A stretch of 64,000 nucleotides of DNA, from positions 1,860,001-1,924,000 of the forward strand of contig NZ_CP017560.1 in NCBI RefSeq assembly GCF_001753205.1, written 5' to 3'. Positions 53,613-63,101 of the stretch are shown here, one piece after another; the first letter of the stretch is position 1; every line of letters begins with the position of its first letter. Source of the DNA: Sporosarcina ureilytica (GTDB lineage Bacteria; Bacillota; Bacilli; Bacillales_A; Planococcaceae). Made by a program: the position numbers and the translations under genes. The notes below the pieces were generated by a model. The model was given only the letters and a program-made list of their open reading frames with translations, was not told where the DNA came from and made no database searches.

Positions 53613-54023
53613 ATGTGGAAAAATATAAATGGAAAACTTGTTCATGTAACGGATGAATCTAGGGTGAAATTTAGGACAAATATTAGTAAATCTATGTTAA
53701 ATAAGTTAAGAGAGATTGCTAAAGAAAATAATACACATGTAAACTATTTACTTGAAACTGGATTAACAGAGACTCTGACACTTGGTGCGATTACGATAGA
53801 TAAAAAGAAAAGGCCAAAAGATCGGGTACAATATAAAACGACTTACGATCGGGAATTATTAGAAAAAATACGTACTTTTGCTGTGAAAAACAATGTTTAT
53901 GTAAATGATGTTATTGAATATAGCGTTCGGTTTATTGATATCGAAAATAGTAAAAGACAAGGCTATAAACATCGTATTGTGAAAAAGAGTAAAGACGATT
54001 TTTCTAAATTCAATGAGAAATAG
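53613..54023 (+). CDS. Protein with two tandem ribbon-helix-helix-like units
   Basis: A 136-residue basic protein. Residues about 14-48 (RVKFRTNISKSMLNKLREIAKENNTHVNYLLETG) and 72-105 (RVQYKTTYDRELLEKIRTFAVKNNVYVNDVIEYS) are clearly similar to each other and have the strand-helix-helix order of ribbon-helix-helix DNA-binding proteins. Two linked units would make a one-chain dimer. Some databases label relatives as rRNA methyltransferase, but no such motif is seen. ATG 53613 follows AAGGGGACG. Confidence 0.7.
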   Translation: MWKNINGKLVHVTDESRVKFRTNISKSMLNKLREIAKENNTHVNYLLETGLTETLTLGAITIDKKKRPKDRVQYKTTYDRELLEKIRTFAVKNNVYVNDVIEYSVRFIDIENSKRQGYKHRIVKKSKDDFSKFNEK

Positions 54024-54121
54024 GTAAGATGATGCCTCGATACTATCGTTAGTAGGTTTTTCTTGCGACCAATGGAATATACTATATGCGATACGTCGGC
54101 TTTACAAAGGAGGCTTGGGAG

Positions 54122-54850
54122 TTGATTGACTATACAAAGCAAGTCGAGCAAGAATTGCAATTTTGGAAACATAAAATTACAAGGCGTTCTAGTCTTATAA
54201 ATCGACTGTCAAAGAAAACTCAAACGAAAGTGAATACATTCATTCCTGAAAAGGTTCATCATGTCATCTCGGAAAGCATGAAACATATGGTGAAAGTAAC
54301 CCTAATCGGTTCAAACTTCACAACGAAAAAACAGCAGGCAATTGGTTTTAGTCTTTATGAGCGTGATGAGCTTATGGAGGAAAAACTTGCTACTTTTCGA
54401 AAGACGGCTGTCGTTGAAGGTGCTGGTACGGGAGCCGGGGGGATTTTGCTTGGTCTTGCCGACTTTCCATTATTATTATCCATCAAAATGAAATTTCTGT
54501 TTGAAGTAGCAGCTGTTTATGGATTTGATACGAATGAATATGAAGAGCGTCTTTTCTTATTACACATATTTCAACTCGCTTTTTCAAGCGATGAAATACG
54601 GAATGAGACACTCTTCATTATTGAGAATTGGGATCGCCAAAAACATTTAATTGCGGATATGGACTGGAGAGACTTTCAACAAGAATACCGCGACCATATC
54701 GATTTGGTAAAAATGTTTCAGTTAATCCCTGGAATTGGTGCCATCGTAGGCGCTTTTGCGAACTATAATTTACTTGACCAACTTGGGGAAACTGCCAAGA
54801 ACGCGTATCGATTAAGATATTTACAAGAATTTTATAGTGGCCGTAGATGA
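54122..54850 (+). CDS. EcsC family protein
   Basis: A protein of about 242 residues from the EcsC family, with VEGAGTGAGGILLGLADFPLLLSIKMKFLFEVAAVYGFD and IPGIGAIVGAFANYNLLDQLG as the characteristic blocks. The EcsC name comes from the ecs ABC-transporter operon; function unknown. I favour TTG at 54122 because a strong AAAGGAGG lies 8 bases before it; an in-frame ATG at 54086 has no ribosome binding site but would add 12 residues. Confidence 0.85.
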   Translation: MIDYTKQVEQELQFWKHKITRRSSLINRLSKKTQTKVNTFIPEKVHHVISESMKHMVKVTLIGSNFTTKKQQAIGFSLYERDELMEEKLATFRKTAVVEGAGTGAGGILLGLADFPLLLSIKMKFLFEVAAVYGFDTNEYEERLFLLHIFQLAFSSDEIRNETLFIIENWDRQKHLIADMDWRDFQQEYRDHIDLVKMFQLIPGIGAIVGAFANYNLLDQLGETAKNAYRLRYLQEFYSGRR

Positions 54851-54872
54851 ATCAAGGGGGCTATTTGTACAA

Positions 54873-56141
54873 TTAATATTTTGGAATATAAATACTATAC
54901 AATTCAATATCTTGGACCCAAATCACTGCATTGCTGCCATCAGCATTAGCGATAAATAAATTGGCCTTTTCATTCGCGATGTCATTTTTTCTTAACCAAG
55001 TAATTTTATTGATTGCTGGTATAAATATAGGAAGATAATCGCCTTCATTCTTTGGTGGTGTCGTTATTTTGATTTGTTCTCGTCCGGTTAGGGTTACGAA
55101 ATATAAAGATGGTTTTGGTCGTTTTTCTGATGAATTTGACCATTCACTTTCGGGTACTCTGGAAACAATCAGTGATGAATCATTGACCCAGGTAAACCCC
55201 ATTTCTGCATAATTTTTGGGGGTTAACTTTACTGATTGCTTCGTAGGGAGTTCGGTCACTTTCAAATCCTTATTTTTAAAACCAAATACAATTCGTCCGC
55301 CGCCGGCAATATAGCCAAGTAAATTTTTGTTAAATGCCCATTTCGGTGTAAAGTCAAGGATGACTTCGTCAATTACTTCGAATTCTTTGCCATCCGCAGA
55401 AATAACTGCAAGCATATCGCTATCCATCGACCATGAAGCAGTTGGGGAAATAATGAAAGAAATCCAGTCTTTATTTGGGGAATACGCAAACTGTTGTGCA
55501 CTAATTGAAATAATCGTTGTATTGTTAATGCCCACCTCTTTTGGAATGACGAATAGTTTCTTCACATTTGTCGTTAAATCGGTTATATGTTGGTAACCTT
55601 CTTCAATCGAAATCGTATAAAGCACAGGGTGGGTCCAACCATCCGGACGAAGAGAGGCACTTGAAGACGCAATAAAACCTTTACCGTCTGGATGCCATTC
55701 ATAATCGTCCACGCCTAAAGCAATATTATAGAAGCTTGGGAAACTTGTGAAATCAGAGATGTTTAATACACCACCATCGTTAAAGGAGACAATATTCTCT
55801 ATTGGAGACCATTTCGGGTTTTGCCCATTATAAAAAATCTTGCGGTGTTTTTCTGTTTCAAGTTCATATACCCATATTTCATTTTGTGTATCCTTGTTCT
55901 TACGTGTGACTTCTTTCTCATACAACAGCATTTTTCCATCAAAAGACCATTTTGGCGGATAATTATAAGTTGCGCTTTCATCTGTAATTTTCTGTTCATG
56001 GTCGTCCATTTTTATCCATAAGTGGCCGTCGCGAATAAATGCTAATTTTACAAGATGCGGCTTTGCTTCTGAATGCAGACTGGCAGAAAAAGTTAAAAAA
56101 ATGACCAGTAAAGTTTGTATGATCTTTCTTATGGAAATCAC
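54873..56141 (-). CDS. Secreted TolB-like beta-propeller protein
   Basis: A 422-residue exported protein: signal peptide to about residue 26 (FSASLHSEAKP) and then repeated blades with the PD40/TolB-like patterns KWSFDGKMLLYEKE, EIWVYELETEKHRKIFYNGQNPKWSP and ADGSNAVIWVQD. Similar propellers bind cell-wall or membrane proteins. Exact family not determined. It is not in an operon with Tol genes. Confidence 0.78.
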   Translation of the reverse strand: MISIRKIIQTLLVIFLTFSASLHSEAKPHLVKLAFIRDGHLWIKMDDHEQKITDESATYNYPPKWSFDGKMLLYEKEVTRKNKDTQNEIWVYELETEKHRKIFYNGQNPKWSPIENIVSFNDGGVLNISDFTSFPSFYNIALGVDDYEWHPDGKGFIASSSASLRPDGWTHPVLYTISIEEGYQHITDLTTNVKKLFVIPKEVGINNTTIISISAQQFAYSPNKDWISFIISPTASWSMDSDMLAVISADGKEFEVIDEVILDFTPKWAFNKNLLGYIAGGGRIVFGFKNKDLKVTELPTKQSVKLTPKNYAEMGFTWVNDSSLIVSRVPESEWSNSSEKRPKPSLYFVTLTGREQIKITTPPKNEGDYLPIFIPAINKITWLRKNDIANEKANLFIANADGSNAVIWVQDIELYSIYIPKY

Positions 56142-56498
56142 CTCTTACCCCTTATCTTCCCCCATAGAGTGCAAAATACGCTTGTGTCATCTTTCCTCAT
56201 TATGAATGACTCTCATGATTAGGTAATTTTAGTTTGATTCTATCATTTTAATTTCATAATATGCAGATCATGACGATTTACAATTGCACTTTGTAAAAGA
56301 GCATAATTTCATTCATAAACAGTGTCCCTTCAATGAGTATCGACTATTCCAAATCATTTTAATAGTAGTTCATTAATAATGAGAGAGATTTTTATACTTT
56401 TATATGATATTGTCTTATTAAGGGAATTATTAGAAAAATTTGGGATTGTTTTTAATTCAACTTGTTGTGGAAAGAGAGAACGAAGTGGGGGAGTTTTT
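56142..56498. other. Gap before the permease gene
   Basis: About 360 bases of AT-rich sequence with a frame that runs into the permease gene, but no likely start in it and no family resemblance before 56499. Promoter for the permease probably lies here; no clear regulatory repeat seen. Confidence 0.5.
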
Positions 56499-57884
56499 AT
56501 GCAAGAGCAAACGTTAGACAGAGGGTTGAAAAATAGGCATGTGCAGCTTATCGCGATTGGTGGGGCAATCGGGACGGGGTTGTTTTTAGGGGCGGGTAAA
56601 TCCATACATTTAACCGGGCCTTCCATATTATTTGCCTATATTATTACAGGGATTATTGGTTTTCTTATTATGAGGGCACTTGGTGAGTTGTTATTATCCA
56701 ATTTGAACTACAATTCTTTTGTAGATTTTGTACAAGATTATTTTGGCAATATGGCCGCCTTTATTACAGGATGGACGTATTGGTTTTGTTGGGTTTCAAT
56801 TGCGATGGCGGATTTAACAGCAGTCGGAATTTACATTCAGTATTGGTTTCCAACCGTGCCGCAGTGGATGCCGGCGTTAATTGCACTTGTCGTTTTGTTA
56901 GTAATGAACTTAGCAACTGTAAAGCTTTTCGGTGAAATGGAATTCTGGTTTGCTTTAATTAAAGTCATTGCCATTCTCGCGTTGATTATTGTAGGCCTGT
57001 TTATGATTTTTACCGGCTTTACGAGTAACGTTGGAACAGCTAGTTTTTCTAATTTATGGTCACATGGTGGGATGTTCCCGAACGGAGCTTTTGGATTTAT
57101 ACTATCCTTTCAAATGGTTGTATTCGCTTTTGCGGGTATTGAACTCGTTGGGTTGACGGCTAGCGAGACAAAAAATCCTGAGAAAGTGATTCCGATGGCG
57201 ATAAATAATATCCCAATAAGAATACTTATCTTCTATATTGGGGCGCTTGCGGTTATTATGAGTATTTATCCATGGTATGAAGTAAGCCCAACTGAAAGTC
57301 CGTTTGTAAGAGTTTTCGCGGCAGTCGGAATTTTAGGTGCAGCTGGTGTTGTTAACTTTGTCGTCTTGACATCTGCAGCCTCTGCCGGAAACAGTGCGTT
57401 ATTTAGTACGAGCCGTATGATGTATGGACTGGGTAAAACGAATAATGCACCTGCCACAATGACAAAACTCACAAAGACTAAAGTGCCTGCAAATGCTTTG
57501 TTAACATCAACCGCCGTCATCTTTATTTCCGTTGTCCTGAACTATGTCATGCCGGAAAATGTATTTACGCTAATTACAAGTATTGCAACCGTATGTTTCT
57601 TATTTATTTGGGGCATTATCGTTCTAAGCCATTTGAAATATCGTTATACAAGACCTGAATTAGCGAAGAAAAGCAAATTTAAATTACCGCTTTTTCCAAT
57701 TACAAATTACTTAATTCTAGCGTTTCTATTATTCATTGCTGTTGTTCTTGGGCTTGCCGAAGATACGCGTATTGCATTATTTTTCACTCCAGTGTGGTTT
57801 TGTCTATTGATTGGCATATATAAGTTACGTATTAGCAAAATGCCGACCCATGCAGTGAATAATTTGGCCGATAAAACGGACTAA
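56499..57884 (+). CDS. Amino acid permease, APC family (AAP subgroup)
   Basis: A 461-residue transporter with twelve spans. The signature start LKNRHVQLIAIGGAIGTGLFLGAGKSIHLTGPSILFAYIITG and the FAGIELVGLTASETKNPEKVIPMAINNIPIRIL segment place it among amino acid:proton symporters such as GABA, proline or D-alanine/serine permeases. Specific substrate is not deducible. ATG 56499 follows GTGGGGGAG; the longer frame adds 40 residues without a signal. Confidence 0.92.
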   Translation: MQEQTLDRGLKNRHVQLIAIGGAIGTGLFLGAGKSIHLTGPSILFAYIITGIIGFLIMRALGELLLSNLNYNSFVDFVQDYFGNMAAFITGWTYWFCWVSIAMADLTAVGIYIQYWFPTVPQWMPALIALVVLLVMNLATVKLFGEMEFWFALIKVIAILALIIVGLFMIFTGFTSNVGTASFSNLWSHGGMFPNGAFGFILSFQMVVFAFAGIELVGLTASETKNPEKVIPMAINNIPIRILIFYIGALAVIMSIYPWYEVSPTESPFVRVFAAVGILGAAGVVNFVVLTSAASAGNSALFSTSRMMYGLGKTNNAPATMTKLTKTKVPANALLTSTAVIFISVVLNYVMPENVFTLITSIATVCFLFIWGIIVLSHLKYRYTRPELAKKSKFKLPLFPITNYLILAFLLFIAVVLGLAEDTRIALFFTPVWFCLLIGIYKLRISKMPTHAVNNLADKTD

Positions 57885-57915
57885 TGCGATACTTTATTAT
57901 ATAATTACAATCATT

Positions 57916-57950
57916 AGTCGTTCGATCTAAAGACATCGAACGACTTTTTA
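57916..57950 (+). terminator. Terminator after the amino acid permease gene
   Basis: AGTCGTTCGAT pairs with ATCGAACGACT over a short loop, followed by TTTTTA. Confidence 0.9.
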
Positions 57951-58168
57951 GTCTTAAATTTTGAAGTGAATGATTGTTGATAATAATAGAAATGAAGGGA
58001 ATTCAAAAGTTTATTAAACATAGAAGATTTAGCAGAATCTTGGAATAATTCATTTGCGAAACGGTTTAAATAGATGGATTATGATCGCTGCTAATTTTTA
58101 ACAATCCCACATTCATTACACAATTTATGGTAAAATAATTTTAAAATACATAGAAGGGAAGTAGTACA

Positions 58169-59347
58169 TTGAGAATCGAACCTTCACAAAAAATGTCAAT
58201 CTTCAAACCAGCTATTTTTGGAAAATTAAAAGCAGCGGCAGAACTAAAAAAAGAAATGGGAACTGAAATTATAAATTTAAGCTTAGGTAGCCCCGATTTG
58301 CCACCAGCTGAAAAAGTTAGACAAGTGCTTTCAGATAAAAGTGCCATGGAAAATTCATACGGTTATACGCTTGGTGGAACACAACGTTTTCATGATGCTG
58401 TCGCTAATTATTATAAAAGACGATCAAACGTATTATTGAATCCGGATACTGAAATATTAAAAACGATGGGATCACAAGAAGGGCTTGTCCATTTGCCATT
58501 TGCTTTTTGTGATGATGGAGATATTGTTTTAACGACCAATCCTGCTTATGTTGCCTACGAAGCGGGGATTAAATTAGCAGGAGCACTTCCCTATGAAATG
58601 CCTCTACGCGCAGAAAACAACTTTTTGCCTAATTTAGAAGCCATTCCTGAAGACATCGCTAAAAAAGCGAAAATGCTTATTTTAAATTTACCAGGGAACC
58701 CGGTCCCATCAATGCCAACAACAGCATTTTTTGAAAAGGTAATTGCTTTTGCTAAGAAATATAATATTATCGTTTTGCATGATGCGGCTTATTCTGAGTT
58801 TTATTTCAAAGGAGATCGGCCTTTTAGCTTCCTTTCAATACCCGGCGCTAAAGACGTAGGAATTGAAATTAATTCACTGTCAAAAAGCTTTAGTTTAGCT
58901 GGAGCACGAATCGCTTATATCGTAGGGAATGCAGAAATCATTCGCATTATGAAAGAATTCAAATCTAATTTAGATTACGGAACATTTGAGCCAATTCAAG
59001 AAGCGGGCGCAACGGCTTTGGATAACGCCGAAGAAATAACAGAACACTTACGCCAAACGTTTAGACAACGCCATCTTACATTAACAGATGGACTGAAAGA
59101 AATTGGTTGGACTGTCACACCGTCAGATGGGGGCATGTTCGTATGGGCAAAATACCCATATGACATGAATGATGTCGATTTTGTATTCGAAGCGATTGAA
59201 CAAACTGGTGTCGTGATGGTTCCCGGTAGCATATTCGGATCTGAAGGAGAGGGCTATGTCCGCATTGCACTCGTTCAAGAAGTGACTGAATTAGAAAAAG
59301 CAGTCGAACAATTAGCGAATTTGAAGATTTTATCACAAGTGGAATGA
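58169..59347 (+). CDS. PLP-dependent class I/II aminotransferase
   Basis: A 392-residue aminotransferase of fold type I. Pyridoxal lysine is K239 in INSLSKSFSLAGARIAY, the usual aspartate is D205 (LHDAAYSEFYF), and NLPGNPVPSMP is the substrate loop. It resembles the DapL/PatA-like group of Bacillus; substrate not known. Start is TTG at 58169 behind AGAAGGGA. Confidence 0.9.
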   Translation: MRIEPSQKMSIFKPAIFGKLKAAAELKKEMGTEIINLSLGSPDLPPAEKVRQVLSDKSAMENSYGYTLGGTQRFHDAVANYYKRRSNVLLNPDTEILKTMGSQEGLVHLPFAFCDDGDIVLTTNPAYVAYEAGIKLAGALPYEMPLRAENNFLPNLEAIPEDIAKKAKMLILNLPGNPVPSMPTTAFFEKVIAFAKKYNIIVLHDAAYSEFYFKGDRPFSFLSIPGAKDVGIEINSLSKSFSLAGARIAYIVGNAEIIRIMKEFKSNLDYGTFEPIQEAGATALDNAEEITEHLRQTFRQRHLTLTDGLKEIGWTVTPSDGGMFVWAKYPYDMNDVDFVFEAIEQTGVVMVPGSIFGSEGEGYVRIALVQEVTELEKAVEQLANLKILSQVE

Positions 59348-59357
59348 TTAGGATACT

Positions 59358-59708
59358 ATGGTAGAGATATTTGGGCAGCTCGTTGACGATCAGACGCGAT
59401 GCAAACATTATCATACGGAAAAAGACATTATCGCCATCAAGTTTAAATGTTGCGATAAATATTATCCTTGCTACAAGTGTCATGAAGAATCTGAGGACCA
59501 TCCGATTGTTGTATGGCCAAAAGATGCATTTAATGAGAAGGCGATTCTGTGCGGTGTATGTAAAAAAGAACATACAATCAATGAATATCTTTCTACAAAT
59601 CATTGTTTAACCTGTGAATCGTCTTTCAATGAAAGATGCGCTTATCATTATCATCTTTACTTTGAAGTAGAGAACAATATACATTGTGATAAAAGTAATT
59701 CGCTATAA
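59358..59708 (+). CDS. CHY zinc finger protein
   Basis: A 116-residue protein with the CHY zinc finger: RCKHYHTEKDIIAIKFKCCDKYYPCYKCHEE, then HPIVVWPK and CGVCKKEHTI, and a late CLTCESSFNERC. The family is found in eukaryotic and bacterial zinc proteins; bacterial role unknown. It follows the aminotransferase gene by 10 bases. Confidence 0.88.
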   Translation: MVEIFGQLVDDQTRCKHYHTEKDIIAIKFKCCDKYYPCYKCHEESEDHPIVVWPKDAFNEKAILCGVCKKEHTINEYLSTNHCLTCESSFNERCAYHYHLYFEVENNIHCDKSNSL

Positions 59709-59737
59709 TTAACTTATGCGCACCTACTTATATGCTT

Positions 59738-59775
59738 GGTCGCTCGATGCACGAACATCGGGCGACCTTTTTTTA
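59738..59775 (+). terminator. Terminator after the CHY zinc finger gene
   Basis: GGTCGCTCGATG pairs with CATCGGGCGACC (one G-U) over a six-base loop, followed by TTTTTTT. Confidence 0.92.
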
Positions 59776-59818
59776 TTGTCCACCGCTTCTATTGCATGTC
59801 TTTTCATGAAATTAAATA

Positions 59819-59875
59819 TTGACTAGCTATGTCACGTCGCGATATACTTTAATCACTATATCACGACGTGACATA
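59819..59875 (+). promoter_or_regulatory. Promoter with palindromic PadR operator
   Basis: A sigma-A-like promoter (TTGACT at 59819-59824, 18 bases, TATACT at 59843-59848) overlaps a long dyad. TATGTCACGTCG at 59828-59839 pairs with CGACGTGACATA at 59864-59875, and the inner CGATATA also mirrors TATATCA. A protein bound to both arms would cover the -10 box. The next gene is a PadR regulator, hence likely autorepression. Confidence 0.75.
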
Positions 59876-59880
59876 ATAGA

Positions 59881-60228
59881 ATGGATGTGAAATTATATTT
59901 GCCAATTGAAAAAGTACTTAAAACGTACATTCCAATGACGGAAACAGCATTTTATATTTTATTATCACTAAAAGTTCCAAGGCATGGTTATGGTATTATA
60001 AAAAATGTCGAAGAAATAACAGATGGCCGACTAGTACTCGGTTCCGGTACGATTTATGGTACTTTAACGAAAATGCAGCGTGATGCCATCATTACCGTGT
60101 ATGCAGATGAAAAGCGCAAGAAAATTTATGAAGTGACGGAAGTAGGAAAAGCGCTAATGCGTCATGAAATTGCAAGGTTAAAAGAATTGTATGCAAACGC
60201 TCTAAAACATGAGGGGGAGTTTCAATGA
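59881..60228 (+). CDS. PadR family transcriptional regulator
   Basis: A 115-residue winged-helix repressor with the PadR layout: MTETAFYILLSLKVPRHGYGIIKNVEEITDGR, then LGSGTIYGTLTKMQRDAIIT and a helical end. ATG at 59881 lies only about 25 bases after the likely transcription start and has no ribosome binding site, so the message may be nearly leaderless or use ATG at 59935. It overlaps the next gene by 4 bases. PadR-DUF2812 pairs are a known arrangement. Confidence 0.9.
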   Translation: MDVKLYLPIEKVLKTYIPMTETAFYILLSLKVPRHGYGIIKNVEEITDGRLVLGSGTIYGTLTKMQRDAIITVYADEKRKKIYEVTEVGKALMRHEIARLKELYANALKHEGEFQ

Positions 60229-61334
60229 TTTTAAGAAAATGGCGGCCATTTTGGAGTTATGATATTGAGAAAACGGAGCGATGGCTGTCAGAAATGACAT
60301 CAAAGGGAAATAAATTAATTGAAATAAATAGAATGACACGGTTGTTTTCATTTACAAATGGGGCGCATGAAAATATCAAATATCATATTGAATATAATAA
60401 AAACAAAAATCAGCTACCAGAGACATTAACAAACGCAGGTTGGTCACAAGCAGCGATAGATGGGAATTGGCGTATTCTAGAAAACGGAGAAAAACAAATT
60501 AGTCTTTATCCAACACGAGATGAACTCGTAAAGCGGAATCGGCTCCACTCAAATATACTCACTTGGATTTCGATCTACTATGGTTTGCAATTTATAATGC
60601 CAATTATGATGCTCTTGCATATTCTATTTCCTGGAGATACAAATATTAATATTGAATCTAGCCCGCTTTGGATTTTAACATTCCTTTATTTTCTACAAGT
60701 GATTGGAGTTATAATTTTAACGATTCATATGACACGAAAACTACGTACTTTTGAACGTAAACATTATGATCTTGAATTTGACGTCCAGGAACCTATTGGG
60801 AAAACATTTAGCAAATGGTCACCAAATTGGACGGCTGAACCTGATGTAATCGAACAATGGTTAGAGGAAATGGCATTGAAAGGACAACATTTAGTAAAGG
60901 TACAGGGTGTGCGGTTTATTTTTGAAAAGGGGGCACCTAAACATACTGCTTATTCGATTGACTTTCAATGGAAAACCTCACCGAGTTATATAGAAATTCA
61001 TAAAAATGTGGGATGGTCGTTGCTATATGCTTCTTCACAATCATTTTTGAAAACAGCGATATGGGCTAAATCTTTTGAAGAGGATGAAACAAAGCCACAA
61101 TTAGATTATGACATGGATGGAAGAAGAGCACGAAATAAGAAAGTATTAATCGCACAAGGTAGCTCCCATTTATTGTTGCTACTATTTACTATCTTTGCAA
61201 TGTGGATTTATTTGGATAGTCATACCGGGATGTCTTTGGCATTTCACAATCGTTTAATACTCGGAGGAATTGTAGTAGCTATCTTCATACAAATCTACCG
61301 CTTAACACGTACGGTTTTATTTTCATTTAAATGA
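60225..61334 (+). CDS. DUF2812 membrane protein with two DUF2812 units
   Basis: A 369-residue protein. Unit one (about 4-90, KWRPFWSYDIEKTERWLSEMTSKGNKLIEI) and unit two (about 195-285, FSKWSPNWTAEPDVIEQWLEEMALKGQHLVKV) share the SYD/WLxEMxxKG pattern. Each is followed by two membrane spans (about 107-160 and 300-365). Target of the PadR gene with which it overlaps; likely a membrane stress or lipid-related protein, function unknown. Confidence 0.88.
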   Translation: MILRKWRPFWSYDIEKTERWLSEMTSKGNKLIEINRMTRLFSFTNGAHENIKYHIEYNKNKNQLPETLTNAGWSQAAIDGNWRILENGEKQISLYPTRDELVKRNRLHSNILTWISIYYGLQFIMPIMMLLHILFPGDTNINIESSPLWILTFLYFLQVIGVIILTIHMTRKLRTFERKHYDLEFDVQEPIGKTFSKWSPNWTAEPDVIEQWLEEMALKGQHLVKVQGVRFIFEKGAPKHTAYSIDFQWKTSPSYIEIHKNVGWSLLYASSQSFLKTAIWAKSFEEDETKPQLDYDMDGRRARNKKVLIAQGSSHLLLLLFTIFAMWIYLDSHTGMSLAFHNRLILGGIVVAIFIQIYRLTRTVLFSFK

Positions 61335-61387
61335 TCAATTCGTTGATAGTACACACAGAAATAGTAGGGGTTATTCAATGAAGAGAA

Positions 61388-61419
61388 AAAGGACTCACTA
61401 CCTACAACGAGTCCTCTTT
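61388..61419. terminator. Bidirectional terminator
   Basis: AGGACTC pairs with GAGTCCT between A and T runs, serving the DUF2812 and DUF3307 genes that converge here. Confidence 0.8.
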
Positions 61420-61420
61420 C

Positions 61421-62293
61421 TTACATAATAATTCCTTGTACTAAAAGTCCAAGTACCAACCCTAAAAAGATGGAAGATAACGTGCCTAACAAAAAGTATT
61501 CTGCCCAATTTCGGTCATCCAGCTGTTTAAATCGTGCAATTGATTTGGCTGCGATAATGAACGCGATAGATGGGTATGCGCCAATTACTGTTAACACGAT
61601 AATGAGCAACCTTTCTAAGTAACCGATTAGCTTACCACGCGAGCGAAGCGGGGTAGAGTATGTAAAATAATGATATTCTTCCGTAAAGCTATTTTCTATT
61701 TTAGGTTGAATTTTTTCTTTCGCTTCAATCATTTGACTTCTTAACGTCAGTTCGCCTTCAAAATTTGCAAGCTCGGACGGCAATGATCCGACGATAAACT
61801 TTACGATGTGACCGCTGACACTTGTCGCTAAAATAAATATAACAACAACAAATAACAACATTTTGATTGGACTTAAACTGCTTGTCCCAAATAAATTTAG
61901 TAAACTAGCAAACATCTCCGCTACCGACATCTGAAAGAAAAGAGTACAAGAGACAAGAATCATAACTACATGTAATACTTGATCGAATAAGAAAAAACCG
62001 AGTTTTTTCAAGTGATCATTACCTGTAGGTTTGATTGAATCAACGAGCTTGATTTTAAGTAAATCAATAAAAAGGTGAGTGAAACAAATAAATAATAATG
62101 GAAAGATAAAATAGCCGATAATGTGATGAAACTCGTATTGATATCCCCATAAAATTACAAGGACAATTCCTGTTGTCAGCAAATGATGAAGGATGTGTCT
62201 TTTTATATATTTGATTTTACTCCTTACCATTTGGTCTGTCTGCAACCAAAAATCGGCGATTAAATGTGCAAGAAGCAGCAATAATACGGTCAT
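61421..62293 (-). CDS. DUF3307 membrane protein
   Basis: A 290-residue membrane protein with about seven spans. Start LLLLAHLIADFWLQTDQMVRSK and HLFIDLLKIKLVDS are the DUF3307 signature. It shares a one-base stop/start junction with the upstream SatD gene, so both are made together. Function unknown. Confidence 0.85.
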   Translation of the reverse strand: MTVLLLLLAHLIADFWLQTDQMVRSKIKYIKRHILHHLLTTGIVLVILWGYQYEFHHIIGYFIFPLLFICFTHLFIDLLKIKLVDSIKPTGNDHLKKLGFFLFDQVLHVVMILVSCTLFFQMSVAEMFASLLNLFGTSSLSPIKMLLFVVVIFILATSVSGHIVKFIVGSLPSELANFEGELTLRSQMIEAKEKIQPKIENSFTEEYHYFTYSTPLRSRGKLIGYLERLLIIVLTVIGAYPSIAFIIAAKSIARFKQLDDRNWAEYFLLGTLSSIFLGLVLGLLVQGIIM

Positions 62294-63066
62294 TATATTC
62301 TCCCTTCTAAAGGAAAATAATCATGTAGGCGGGTGATTATATTTTTTCTAATATTGGTTTGCAGTTTATTGCTTTGACCTTCCCCATCATTTTCTTCTAA
62401 TGATTCCAATACATGGGCAATGTCATAAAAAGCATTTAAAATCATGTCTGCCTTACCATTTTTTATATGGCTTGAAATAGTAGACGTTGATCGTCCAAGA
62501 TATTGGCTTACTTTATTTTGCTGTCCAACAATTAAATATAATGAACAAACGAGGGACTGTATATCTGTTTGTTCGTTAATTTGTTCTTGGTTTAACGTCA
62601 AGCTCGTATTCAATAATGTTTCGAACTGCTTGTTAAAAATTTCGAAACCTGATTTATCGGGTGTCCCATGTAATTCAAAGCGAAATTGTACTCGATTTTG
62701 TTGTTTTTTTATCAGTTCGTTGGCGACTCTAGCTTGTTTCATGAGTGGATGAATCCAAGTTTCGATATTTAATGAATCGATATCGTCATCGATTTCCCCA
62801 AAAGAAAGTCCAAAATAAGGTTTATGTTCAGGGAACTTCCAAATCCGGCTTAAATAGAATGCAAGTGTATAGGTCGATGCATAGCCACTGGCTACAACGA
62901 CGAGTTCATCTCCTGCTCGGTGAGAAACGTGAACTTGAAACTCTTTTCCTACCCAATCCTTTAGATTAATTACCACATCTTGGAGATACTTACTCAATTT
63001 ACCCCCTGCATTTATTTCAGATGAATTACTAACATCCATGATGAAAACGGAGACTTTGTTTGACAT
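62293..63066 (-). CDS. satD: SatD family protein with possible HTH end
   Basis: A 257-residue protein. The N-terminal two thirds match SatD (FIMDVSNSSEINAGGKLSKYL, HRAGDELVVVASGY and LARVANELI-like segments), and the last quarter has a likely helix-turn-helix (KVSQYLGRSTSTISSHIKNGKAD). SatD was named from a Streptococcus acid-tolerance operon; its activity is unknown. AAGGAGTGG lies upstream of ATG at 63066. Beyond it lie repeated dyad sites it might bind. Confidence 0.85.
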   Translation of the reverse strand: MSNKVSVFIMDVSNSSEINAGGKLSKYLQDVVINLKDWVGKEFQVHVSHRAGDELVVVASGYASTYTLAFYLSRIWKFPEHKPYFGLSFGEIDDDIDSLNIETWIHPLMKQARVANELIKKQQNRVQFRFELHGTPDKSGFEIFNKQFETLLNTSLTLNQEQINEQTDIQSLVCSLYLIVGQQNKVSQYLGRSTSTISSHIKNGKADMILNAFYDIAHVLESLEENDGEGQSNKLQTNIRKNIITRLHDYFPLEGRI

Positions 63067-63101
63067 GATTGAACCACTCCTTTTTCATTCGCAATAGAAA
63101 G

